A DNA stretch of 64,000 nucleotides from Actinokineospora pegani. GTDB taxonomy: Bacteria; Actinomycetota; Actinomycetes; Mycobacteriales; Pseudonocardiaceae. Below are positions 20,740 to 28,069 of the stretch, in pieces (the first letter of the stretch is position 1; every line of letters starts with the position of its first letter). Under the pieces are notes generated by a model. That model had not been told where the DNA came from. It saw nothing but the letters and a program-made list of their open reading frames with translations, and ran no database searches. The DNA is taken from NCBI RefSeq assembly GCF_009745975.1, contig NZ_WHOL01000098.1:124001-188000 (forward strand), written 5' to 3'. Position numbers and translations under genes: made by a program.

Positions 20740-20781
20740 GGGAAAGGGCTCCTTCGTCGAGTCAGGTGGTCGAGCGGAGGG

Positions 20782-20847
20782 TCAGCCGCACGCGGCGCTG
20801 ACGACCCGCAGCAGGTCGATGTGCGGCCGAGCGGTCAGAACGGCCAC
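20782..20847 (-). CDS. Short leader peptide (Cys attenuator type) upstream of metY
   Basis: A 21-residue reading frame from GTG at 20847 to TGA at 20782 lies 42 bp before metY on the same strand. Its core HIDLLRVVSAACG fits the HxDLxRVxSAxC pattern of actinobacterial leader peptides placed before sulfur and cysteine metabolism genes. TAGGTT, a plausible -10 box, lies 7 bp before the GTG, so the transcript may be leaderless. The tail, including the Cys codon, overlaps a dyad (GGGT...CAGC with GCTGACCC), so ribosome stalling at Cys could alter the leader structure. This is recognised by motif, not by a search. Confidence 0.65.
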   Translation of the reverse strand: MAVLTARPHIDLLRVVSAACG

Positions 20848-20947
20848 ACCTGGCAACCTAGTGCGATCGCCCGGGGGCTGGTCGGCGCGCCCACGGAGTG
20901 GGACGCTCTCGTTTGACCGCCCGCGGGCGGACGGGGAGCATCCGCCC

Positions 20948-21814
20948 ATGCGCCTGCGCGTCCTGCTCGCCTGCGCGGTCGCACTGGCCGCCGGGACACC
21001 CGCCGCCTCATCAGCCGAACATGTTTCGGATATCCCGACCTACCAGCGCTATGTGGCCCTGGGCGACTCCTACGCGGCGGGCCCGGGCATCCCGGAGCAG
21101 ACCGGGGGCGGCTGCGGGCGGTCCACGGCGAACTACCCCGCCCTGCTGGCGGAGTGGCTCGAAGTTCCCACTTTCGTGGACGTCTCGTGCGGCGGCGCGG
21201 TGACCGCCGACCTGCGCGCGGCGCAGCGCCTGGGTCAGGGCACGGCCGAGCCGCAGTTCGCCGCGCTGACCGCGGACACCGACCTGGTGACGCTGACCGT
21301 CGGCGGCAACGACGTGGGGTTCGGCGAGGTCCTGGCGACCTGCGCGCGAGAGGGCAGCGCCGACCCGGCGGGCGACCGGTGCAGGCGGCGCTACACCGCC
21401 TCCGGCAGCGACCTGCTCGCGGCCAGGGTCGCCAAGGCCGGCCAGGACGTCGTCGCCGCGCTGCGCACGATCCACCAACGCGCGCCCGACGCGGAGGTGG
21501 TCGTCGTCGGCTACCCGCGAATCCTGCCCGCCGGGGCGGGCTGCTGGCCGCTGGTGCCCTTCGCCGCGGGCGACACCGCCTACTTCGACGCCACCCAACG
21601 CCTCCTCAACAGCACCCTCGCCGCCGCGGCGGCCGAGAACGGCGACACCTTCGTCGACCCGTACCCCTACGCGGAGGGCCGCGACGCCTGCGCCCCGCCC
21701 GTGCGGCGCTGGGTGGAGCCGCTGCGGCCCGCCTCCCCGGCGAGCCCCGTCCACCCCAACGCCGCGGGCATGGCCGCGGTCGCCGCGCTCGCCTGGCTGG
21801 CCGCCACGCGCTGA
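20948..21814 (+). CDS. Secreted SGNH/GDSL hydrolase
   Basis: A 288-residue exported hydrolase. The signal peptide is MRLRVLLACAVALAAGTPAASSA. The nucleophile Ser is in ALGDSYAAGPG, the oxyanion residues are in VGGNDVGFG, and the catalytic His is in SPVHPNAAGM; the Asp usually three residues before the His appears to be replaced in this segment. Several Cys suggest disulfides. It is related to the gene at 13208. The ATG at 20948 was chosen because it gives a proper signal peptide. It is divergent from the metY leader. Confidence 0.85.
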   Translation: MRLRVLLACAVALAAGTPAASSAEHVSDIPTYQRYVALGDSYAAGPGIPEQTGGGCGRSTANYPALLAEWLEVPTFVDVSCGGAVTADLRAAQRLGQGTAEPQFAALTADTDLVTLTVGGNDVGFGEVLATCAREGSADPAGDRCRRRYTASGSDLLAARVAKAGQDVVAALRTIHQRAPDAEVVVVGYPRILPAGAGCWPLVPFAAGDTAYFDATQRLLNSTLAAAAAENGDTFVDPYPYAEGRDACAPPVRRWVEPLRPASPASPVHPNAAGMAAVAALAWLAATR

Positions 21815-21826
21815 GCACGGGCCAGA

Positions 21827-23299
21827 ATGGACCCCGTGGCCGACATCGAGGACGTGGTGACCCAGGTCGGGCCTGCCCTGCTGCGGCTGGTGGCGCCGGG
21901 CGCCACCGCCGTGTCCGACGTCGTCATCGCCGACCCGGACGGGGCCAACACCGCTGCGGGCGACCTGGTCCTCGGCGTCGCCGCGGCCACCCCGGCCGAC
22001 GCCGAGGCGCTGGCCACCGCAGCCGGGGGCCGCGGGGCCGCGGCGCTGCTGCTCAAGTCCCCACTGGCGGCCGGGCCCGCGCTCGCGACCGCGCGGGCGG
22101 TCGGGCTCGCGGTGGTCGAGGTGGCCGCCGGGACGTCGTGGGCGCAACTGGTGTGGCTGCTGCGGTCGGTGCTCGACGCGCCGGGCGACGAGCCGTTCGG
22201 CGACCTGTTCGGCCTGGCCGACGCGGCCGCCGCCGTGGTCGGCGCCCCGGTGACCATCGAGGACGCCAACTCCAGGGTGCTGGCCCACTCGGCCAGCCAG
22301 GACGGGGCGGACCAGGCCAGGGTCTCGACGATCGTGGGCAGGCGGGTGCCGCGGGACGTGCTGGCGAAGTTCCGCTCGCGCGGGGTCTTCCGCGACCTGT
22401 CGCGCGGTCGGGTGATCTTCGTGCCGGAGCAGCCGGACGGGACCAAGCCCAGGCTGGTCGTGCCGATCCGGATGGGCGGGGAGCTGCTCGGATCGATGTG
22501 GGCGGTGGTGCCCGGGCCGGTGTCGGAGGAGCGCGCCGAGGCATTCGCCGACACCGCCCCGGTGGTCGCGCTGCACCTGCTGCGGCGGCGGGCCAGCGCC
22601 GACGCCGACCGCGGCCGGTCCGCTGAGCTGCTGCGCGCCGCGCTGTTCGGCGAGGTGAGCGGGCGGCTGGTGGCGGCGCGCCTGGACCTGGGCCCGGGGC
22701 CGCTGCGGGTGGTGGCGGTGGACGCGCACGACGAGGGGACGCGGTTGGCGCTGGCCGACCGGCTCGGCGCGGGCATCGGCAACCGCACGGCGCTGGCCGA
22801 GGCCCACGGGGTGCTCTACGCGGTCGTGCCGGACGAGGGCGGTTGGCCCGCGCTGCGCGCCGCACTGGCCACACCGGACGGTCCGGTCGCCGCGGCGGGG
22901 TCCGCGGTGGACCCCGGCGAGCTGGCGCGCGGACGGGCCGAGGCGGACGAGGCGCTTTCGCTGGTGCGCGCGGGTTTGGCGGTCGGACCGCTGGCGGTCT
23001 ACGACGACGCCTGGGCTGTGCTGGTGCTGCACCGGGCCGCCACCGCGGTGGTGGGCGCCGTCGGCGGGGTTGGACCTCTGTCGCGTTTGCACGGTCAGGA
23101 CTCCTGGTATCGGGACACGTTGTACGAGTGGCTGCGCCACCCCGGCGACCCGCGGGCCGCGGCGTCGGCGCTGGGCATCCACCCCAACACCCTGCGGTAC
23201 CGGATGGGCCGGGTGACCGCGCTGCTCGGCGCTGACCTGGCCGACCCGGACACCCGAGTGGCGTTGCTCATCCAGTTGGTCGCCGATCGCTGGCATTGA
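21827..23299 (+). CDS. PucR/CdaR-type transcriptional regulator
   Basis: A 490-residue regulator with an N-terminal PucR-like ligand region, a GAF-like middle part (VTIEDANSRVLAHSASQ) and the C-terminal PucR helix-turn-helix DPRAAASALGIHPNTLRYRM. It lies directly upstream of ald on the same strand. In Bacillus the PucR-family protein AdeR activates ald, so control of alanine dehydrogenase is a good inference. An 8-bp inverted repeat between the two genes is a candidate target. GTG at 21836 is an alternative start. Confidence 0.85.
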   Translation: MDPVADIEDVVTQVGPALLRLVAPGATAVSDVVIADPDGANTAAGDLVLGVAAATPADAEALATAAGGRGAAALLLKSPLAAGPALATARAVGLAVVEVAAGTSWAQLVWLLRSVLDAPGDEPFGDLFGLADAAAAVVGAPVTIEDANSRVLAHSASQDGADQARVSTIVGRRVPRDVLAKFRSRGVFRDLSRGRVIFVPEQPDGTKPRLVVPIRMGGELLGSMWAVVPGPVSEERAEAFADTAPVVALHLLRRRASADADRGRSAELLRAALFGEVSGRLVAARLDLGPGPLRVVAVDAHDEGTRLALADRLGAGIGNRTALAEAHGVLYAVVPDEGGWPALRAALATPDGPVAAAGSAVDPGELARGRAEADEALSLVRAGLAVGPLAVYDDAWAVLVLHRAATAVVGAVGGVGPLSRLHGQDSWYRDTLYEWLRHPGDPRAAASALGIHPNTLRYRMGRVTALLGADLADPDTRVALLIQLVADRWH

Positions 23300-23337
23300 G
23301 GTTCTCTCGTGCCCCGATCACTACACCTTCGGTTGAA

Positions 23338-23358
23338 CATCGTGCTGCGGGCACGATG
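23338..23358. promoter_or_regulatory. Inverted repeat CATCGTGC-N5-GCACGATG before ald
   Basis: A perfect 8-bp dyad with a 5-nt spacer lies 66 bp upstream of the ald start and 39 bp after the regulator gene. Position and symmetry suit an activator or repressor site, most likely for the adjacent PucR-type protein. A hairpin in the mRNA is the alternative. Confidence 0.45.
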
Positions 23359-23423
23359 ACATCGGCCCGGGACGGCGAGACCGTGGTAAGGGACACCTAT
23401 TCGCGAGCGAGAGGACCAGGCCG

Positions 23424-24542
23424 GTGCAGATCGCAGTCCCCCGGGAGATCAAGAACCACGAGTACCGAGTGGCCCTCACACCCGCGGGCGCGCACGAGTT
23501 GTCCACGCGCGGCCACGACGTGTTCGTCGAGGCGGGCGCGGGCGAGGGCTCGGCGATCTCGGACGCGGACTACGTCGGCGCGGGCGCGAAGGTGCTGCCC
23601 ACAGCCGAGGACGTGTGGGCCGAGGGCGAGCTGGTGCTCAAGGTGAAGGAGCCGATCGCCGAGGAGTACCCGCACCTGCGCCGGGACCAGGTCCTGTTCA
23701 CCTACCTGCACCTGGCCGCCGACGAGCCGCTGACCCGCGCGCTGCTGGACGCCGGGACGACCGCCATCGCCTACGAGACCGTGCAGACCCCCTCCGGCGC
23801 CCTTCCCCTGCTGGCCCCGATGTCCGAGGTCGCGGGCAGGCTGGCCCCCCAGGTGGGCGCTTTCGCCCTCATGAAGCCCTCTGGTGGCCGGGGCGTGCTG
23901 CCCGGCGGCGTCCCCGGCGTCCTCCCCGCGAAGGTGGTCGTCATCGGCGGCGGTGTCGCGGGCGTCAACGCGGCCACCATCGCCCTGGGCATGGGCGCGG
24001 ACGTCACGGTCCTGGACACCAACCTGGACCGCCTGCGCCAACTGGACGTCCAGTTCCAGGGCCGCCTCAAGACCCTCGCCTCCACCACCTACGCCATCGA
24101 GCACGCCGCACGCGAGGCCGACATGGTCATCGGCGCGGTCCTCATCCCCGGCGCCAAGGCCCCCAAGCTCATCAGCAACGCCATGGTGGCCCGGATGAAG
24201 CCCGGCGCGGTCCTGGTCGACATCGCCATCGATCAGGGCGGCTGCTTCGAGGACTCCCACCCCACCACCCACGCGGACCCCACCTACAACGTCCACGACA
24301 CCGTCTTCTACTGCGTGGCCAACATGCCCGGCGCGGTCCCCACCACCAGCACCCACGCCCTCACCAACGCCACCCTCCCCCACGCCCTAGCCCTGGCCAC
24401 CCAAGGCTGGCACCAGGCCCTCTCCACCACCCCCGCCCTAGCCCAAGGCCTAAACACCCACCAAGGCCACCTAACAAACCCCCCCGTAGCCAAAGCCCAC
24501 ACCCTCCCCCACACCCCCCTAAAATCCCTCCTCCCCCACTAA
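23424..24542 (+). CDS. ald: Alanine dehydrogenase
   Basis: A 372-residue NAD enzyme that interconverts L-alanine with pyruvate and ammonia. Catalytic Lys75 (VLKVKEP) and His96 (YLHLA) are present, as are the dinucleotide loop VIGGGVAGVNAA and the family start MQIAVPREIKNHEYRVALTP. The GTG start is canonical for length. The last roughly 60 codons are odd: they switch to A-ending codons (CTA, CAA, ACA, GTA) on an almost G-free strand and run into a C-rich tract, although the protein stays in frame and of normal length. Confidence 0.95.
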   Translation: MQIAVPREIKNHEYRVALTPAGAHELSTRGHDVFVEAGAGEGSAISDADYVGAGAKVLPTAEDVWAEGELVLKVKEPIAEEYPHLRRDQVLFTYLHLAADEPLTRALLDAGTTAIAYETVQTPSGALPLLAPMSEVAGRLAPQVGAFALMKPSGGRGVLPGGVPGVLPAKVVVIGGGVAGVNAATIALGMGADVTVLDTNLDRLRQLDVQFQGRLKTLASTTYAIEHAAREADMVIGAVLIPGAKAPKLISNAMVARMKPGAVLVDIAIDQGGCFEDSHPTTHADPTYNVHDTVFYCVANMPGAVPTTSTHALTNATLPHALALATQGWHQALSTTPALAQGLNTHQGHLTNPPVAKAHTLPHTPLKSLLPH

Positions 24543-24601
24543 CCCCCCACCCCCACCCCCACCCACAACACAACCCCCACTCCCCCACCCACACGCCCAA
24601 A

Positions 24602-24708
24602 CCCACCCAAGGCCCCTAACCCACCCAAGGCCCCTAACCCACTCACGCGCCCTAACCCACCCACGCGCCCCAACCCACCCACGCGCCCCAACCCACCCAC
24701 GCGCCCAG
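24602..24708. repeat. Six tandem copies of an 18-bp C-rich unit
   Basis: Units read CCCACCCAAGGCCCCTAA (two copies), CCCACTCACGCGCCCTAA, CCCACCCACGCGCCCCAA (two copies) and a final partial unit. They begin 60 bp after ald and continue a purine-poor tract that starts inside the gene. No coding role is supported. Confidence 0.85.
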
Positions 24709-24723
24709 CCGCACCGTGGGGGT

Positions 24724-24986
24724 CCGGGGGGTCGCCCCCCGGGAGATAGGCCCTCGAACAAGGCGAAGCGCAAAGCGCGAGCAGGGGAGGGCTTTCGAGG
24801 GCGGCCCGCTCAACCAGCCTGGGGGTCACTGGGAGCGGGCCGCCACCTATAGCTTAGGCATAAGTGGTGGAGGTTGGCTAAGCGGGGGGCGGTTGCGTCT
24901 CGATTACTTCTTCACCAGCAACCCACACTTTCAGGTGAAGAAGCCAGCATTGGGGTGATTGCGGGCTGGTCACCCTGTGGGTGACC
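24724..24986. other. Cluster of nested inverted repeats in an intergenic region
   Basis: Between ald and a small gene pair are, in order: CCGGGGGG/CCCCCCGG (24724-24742); GCCCTCGAA (24750-24758) with TTCGAGGGC (24794-24802); a 12-bp stem GGCGGCCCGCTC (24800-24811) with GAGCGGGCCGCC (24833-24844); GCTTAG (24852-24857) with CTAAGC (24878-24883); CTTCTTCACC (24907-24916) with GGTGAAGAAG (24934-24943); GGTCACCC/GGGTGACC (24968-24986). The second and third share bases and exclude each other. It could be a terminator plus repeated extragenic element, or a structured RNA. Confidence 0.6.
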
Positions 24987-25010
24987 CCCCGCGTGGCCGA
25001 TGTGCAGGGG

Positions 25011-25217
25011 ATGACGCAGTCCAGGAACGAGGAGCCCCGGTGGTGGGTGGGGTGCCATGACCCGTTCGGTCGCGACCGGGCGTTGACGGTGCTGGTGGAG
25101 GACGACACGGTCGTGTTGGTGCCGCCTCCCGGGGCGGCGGCGGTGTTGTCGGCGCAGCAGACGCGGTCGTTGGGCGTGGTGCTGGACGAGGCCGCGGACC
25201 GGGCGGGGTCGGCGTGA
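25011..25217 (+). CDS. Small hypothetical protein, first of a coupled pair
   Basis: A 68-residue protein from ATG at 25011, with RWWVGCHDPFGRDRALTVLV followed by a Pro-rich and a helical part. An in-frame GTG at 24981 would lie in a hairpin arm and is less likely. No known domain is recognised. Its stop overlaps the start of the next gene (GTGA), so the two are translationally coupled. Function is unknown. Confidence 0.5.
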   Translation: MTQSRNEEPRWWVGCHDPFGRDRALTVLVEDDTVVLVPPPGAAAVLSAQQTRSLGVVLDEAADRAGSA

Positions 25218-25618
25218 CGCCGGGCGACGAGGGGTTGCGCGCCGCGGTGTTACGCGGTTTGGCGCAGTGGGACGAGGCCGCGGACCACTCGGACGCGGCG
25301 GCGCTGGTGCCGGTGGCGCGCAGTGGGATCAGCAGGCTGGCCGAGGGCTGGCGGTTGCTGTTGTCGGTGCACCAGCCGGATGAGGCGGGGCGCTGCCCGG
25401 TGTGCCCGTCGTCGGCGTGGCGCGGGCGGCGGGGCCGCCGGTGGCCGTGCCCGGTCTGGCGGATGGCGCACGACCAGTTGATCGGCGGGTTGACCGAGGC
25501 CACCGGTCGTCGGGGGCGCAGGCGCAAGCCGGTGGTGGCGCACGGTGACGTGGTCCGCGACGGTTCCGGCGAAGTGGTGGCGCGGGTATACCCGGCGCCG
25601 AGAACCGCCCCGGGCTGA
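25214..25618 (+). CDS. Hypothetical protein with Cys-rich segment, second of a coupled pair
   Basis: A 134-residue protein with an N-terminal helical half and a middle segment RCPVCPSSAWRGRRGRRWP followed by CPVWRMAH, which could bind zinc through CPVC and the later Cys/His. The C-terminal half is very basic. I do not recognise the family. It overlaps the preceding small gene by 4 bp. Position next to a repeat-rich segment suggests accessory DNA, but composition is like the rest of the window. Confidence 0.5.
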   Translation: MTPGDEGLRAAVLRGLAQWDEAADHSDAAALVPVARSGISRLAEGWRLLLSVHQPDEAGRCPVCPSSAWRGRRGRRWPCPVWRMAHDQLIGGLTEATGRRGRRRKPVVAHGDVVRDGSGEVVARVYPAPRTAPG

Positions 25619-25692
25619 CCGGTCCCCCACGCGGGCGCGGCCGGATGGGGCAAGATGGGCCTCGTCGTACGCCTGTCGATGGGGAGGTCCGT

Positions 25693-27030
25693 GTGCAGGA
25701 CGGCAGCGGGCGGATCGTGGTGCAGGGGCTGAGCAAGAGTTTCGGCGCGGTGCACGCGGTGCAGAACTTGAGCTTCCAGGTGGAGCCCGGGTCGGTGACC
25801 GGCTTCCTGGGGCCGAACGGCGCGGGGAAGACCACGGCGCTGCGGATGCTGCTGGGCTTGGTGCGTCCCACCGCGGGCACGGCGACGATCAACGGCGTGC
25901 CCATGGGCCGGATGGCCAATCCGGGCCGGGTCGTGGGGGCGGTGCTGGAGGCCCAGGGGTTCCACCCCAACCGCAGCGCGATCGGCCACCTGCGGGTGTA
26001 CACGGCCGCGATGGGGGTCGCGGACTCGCGCGCCGACGAGGCGCTGCGACTGGTGGGCCTGGGCGCGGTGGGCCGCCGCAAGGTGGGCGCGTTCTCGCTG
26101 GGCATGAAGCAGCGGCTGGCGCTGGCGACGGCGCTGCTGGGCGACCCGCAGGTGCTCGTGCTCGACGAGCCCGCGAACGGCCTGGACCCGGAGGGCATCG
26201 CCTGGCTGCGCCAGTTCCTGAAGGCCTACGCGGCCGCGGGCCGCTCGGTGCTGATCTCGAGCCACCTGCTGGCCGAGGTGGAGCAGACCATCGACCAGGT
26301 GGTGATCATCAGCCGCGGTCAGACCATGTTCTACGGCCGCCTCGACGACTTGCGCGCCTCCCAGCAGTCCCGGGTCCTGGTGACCCCGGCGGACCACACC
26401 GCGCTGATCGCGGCCCTGCAGGCCGAGGGGATCTCGAGCGTGGAGCCGCTGCCCGACGGGCGGGTCGCCGTCTCCGGGGTGACGGTGCGGCAGGTGGGTG
26501 ACGCCGCGGCGCAGGCGGGGGTGGCGCTGTACGGGGTCCAGGAGGAGCGGGTCGATCTGGAGCAGTTGTTCTTCCAGCTCACCCAGCACGCCGGGCCGCA
26601 CCACGGCGGGCCGCCCGGCTACCAGGTGCCCGGTTACGTCCAGCCCGGCTACGGGCCGCCACCCGGTTACGGACCTGGTTACGGGCAGCAGCCTGGGTAC
26701 GGGCAGCAGCAGCCCGGGTACCCCCCGCAGGGTGGCTTCACCCCACCGCCCGGCTACCCCCCACAGCCCGGCTACCCCCAACAAGGTGGCTACTCCCCGC
26801 AAGCCGGCTTCCCGCAGCAGGCCCCCGACCAGCCGACCCCGGGCGCCCAGTACCCGGTGCTGCCCCCGGAGTACCTGCAGGCGGGCAACCAGGCGCCCCC
26901 GGCCGACCAGTCCGCGTACCAGAACCCGGCATCGGACCCGCCGCCCGCGCAACCCGCCCCGGTCGAGGCTCCCCCCGCCCCACCACCACCGGACGCCCAG
27001 GGCGGCGCCGGCCAGGAAGGCCCCCGATGA
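25693..27030 (+). CDS. ABC transporter ATP-binding protein with long PGY/Q-rich tail
   Basis: A 445-residue ATPase. Walker A is GPNGAGKTTAL, the signature is FSLGMKQRLALATALL, Walker B is VLVLDEPANGLDP and the H-loop is SSHLLAEV. From about residue 305 it carries an extra tail of about 140 residues, rich in Pro, Gly, Tyr and Gln, with repeats such as QPGYGQQ and PPPGYG, predicted to be disordered and rare in this family. GTG at 25693 with GGGGAGG 5 bp upstream was chosen. Its stop overlaps the permease start (ATGA), so the two form a two-component ABC-2 exporter of unknown substrate. Confidence 0.92.
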   Translation: MQDGSGRIVVQGLSKSFGAVHAVQNLSFQVEPGSVTGFLGPNGAGKTTALRMLLGLVRPTAGTATINGVPMGRMANPGRVVGAVLEAQGFHPNRSAIGHLRVYTAAMGVADSRADEALRLVGLGAVGRRKVGAFSLGMKQRLALATALLGDPQVLVLDEPANGLDPEGIAWLRQFLKAYAAAGRSVLISSHLLAEVEQTIDQVVIISRGQTMFYGRLDDLRASQQSRVLVTPADHTALIAALQAEGISSVEPLPDGRVAVSGVTVRQVGDAAAQAGVALYGVQEERVDLEQLFFQLTQHAGPHHGGPPGYQVPGYVQPGYGPPPGYGPGYGQQPGYGQQQPGYPPQGGFTPPPGYPPQPGYPQQGGYSPQAGFPQQAPDQPTPGAQYPVLPPEYLQAGNQAPPADQSAYQNPASDPPPAQPAPVEAPPAPPPPDAQGGAGQEGPR

Positions 27031-27929
27031 CCGGCCTGATCTCCTCCGAGTTCCGCAAGACCACCACCACCAGCCTGTGGTGGGCGCTGCTCATCCCCGC
27101 CGTCCTGGCCGGGTTCGTCTGGGCCTGGGCGACCTCCGCGTCCGGGCTCACCAGCGAGCTGGCCGAGCTGTCGTTCATCCGCCTGCCGCTGGAGTCGCTG
27201 GAGGACGTCACCTGGGGCCTGATCCCGCTGGCGCGCGGGTTCAACATCGCCTCGACGTTCCCGATGCTGTTCGGCGCGCTGGCCATGACCACCGAGCTGA
27301 GCCGCCGCACCATCACCACGACGTTCCTGACCGCGCCCTCGCGGCTGGCCGTGATCGGGGCCAAGTCGGCCGTCTACGCGGTGTGGGGCCTGGTCTACGG
27401 GCTGTTCATCAGCGTGGCGGCCAGCGTCGGCCTCCTCGTCGGCTCGCCGGAGCGGGAGCTGCCCAGCGCGGGTGACTGGCTGCTGGTGGTCTTCGCGGGC
27501 CTGCTGGCCTGCATGCTGTGGACGCTGCTGGGCCTGGGGTTCGGCGCCCTGATCGGCAGTCCGGTGGGCGCGGTGCTGGTGCTCCTGGGCTACGTGCTGG
27601 TCGTCGGGCCGGTCCTGGAGACGGTGCTGACCTTCAACGAGGACCCGTCGGTCGCGCTCATCGCGGGCGCGCTGCCCGGCGGGGCGGGCAACGGCATCAC
27701 CGGCGGCACCGTGGTGTCGATCCTGCTCGACCAGGTCCAAGGCCTGGCCGCGGTCGACGGCACCGTCATCTCGGAGGCGCGCCTCGACCTCGCGCGGCTG
27801 GTCCTGACACTGGTGGCGGGCAGCCCCGGGGCGTTCGCGGGCTGGCTGAGCGTGCTGGTGTTCCTCGGGTGGGCGCTGCTCGCGCTGGGCGCCGGCTGGC
27901 TGCGGACGAAGTCGCGCGACATCACCTGA
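27027..27929 (+). CDS. ABC-2 type transporter permease
   Basis: A 300-residue integral membrane protein with about six hydrophobic segments (for example LLIPAVLAGFVWAWAT, LLVVFAGLLACMLWTLLGLG and a C-terminal VLVFLGWALLALGAGWL). It starts within the stop of the ATPase gene and is clearly its partner. The N-terminal LISSEFRKTTTTSLWWALL is typical of actinomycete ABC-2 permeases coupled to drug- or bacteriocin-type exporters. The substrate is unknown. Confidence 0.9.
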   Translation: MTGLISSEFRKTTTTSLWWALLIPAVLAGFVWAWATSASGLTSELAELSFIRLPLESLEDVTWGLIPLARGFNIASTFPMLFGALAMTTELSRRTITTTFLTAPSRLAVIGAKSAVYAVWGLVYGLFISVAASVGLLVGSPERELPSAGDWLLVVFAGLLACMLWTLLGLGFGALIGSPVGAVLVLLGYVLVVGPVLETVLTFNEDPSVALIAGALPGGAGNGITGGTVVSILLDQVQGLAAVDGTVISEARLDLARLVLTLVAGSPGAFAGWLSVLVFLGWALLALGAGWLRTKSRDIT

Positions 27930-27977
27930 TCAAGTTCCAGTGGTCCGGCCGGGCCGCTGGTTCGCTGTCGCGCCAAA

Positions 27978-28018
27978 TCATCCACAGGCGGCGGGCGGTT
28001 CCTGTCGGGTTGTCCACA
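27978..28018 (+). promoter_or_regulatory. Two DnaA-box-like sequences
   Basis: TCATCCACA (27978-27986) and TTGTCCACA (28010-28018) lie in the gap before the fused ABC exporter gene. TTGTCCACA equals the actinobacterial DnaA box. Two boxes alone do not make an origin; they may titrate DnaA, regulate the next gene or be chance. Confidence 0.3.
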
Positions 28019-28069
28019 GGGGCGGTCGACTGGTCACCAAGTGTCGGTCCACGCGCCTAACCTGACGAC

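Noticed and set aside
20740-20880. SAM riboswitch upstream of metY
   Set aside because: I could not find a SAM aptamer core. A leader peptide with the HxDLxRVxSAxC motif explains the region better.
24361-24829. Minus-strand Gly/Trp-rich repeat proteins over the 18-bp repeats
   Set aside because: They arise from the C-rich repeats; no ribosome site, no conserved feature, and they overlap ald.
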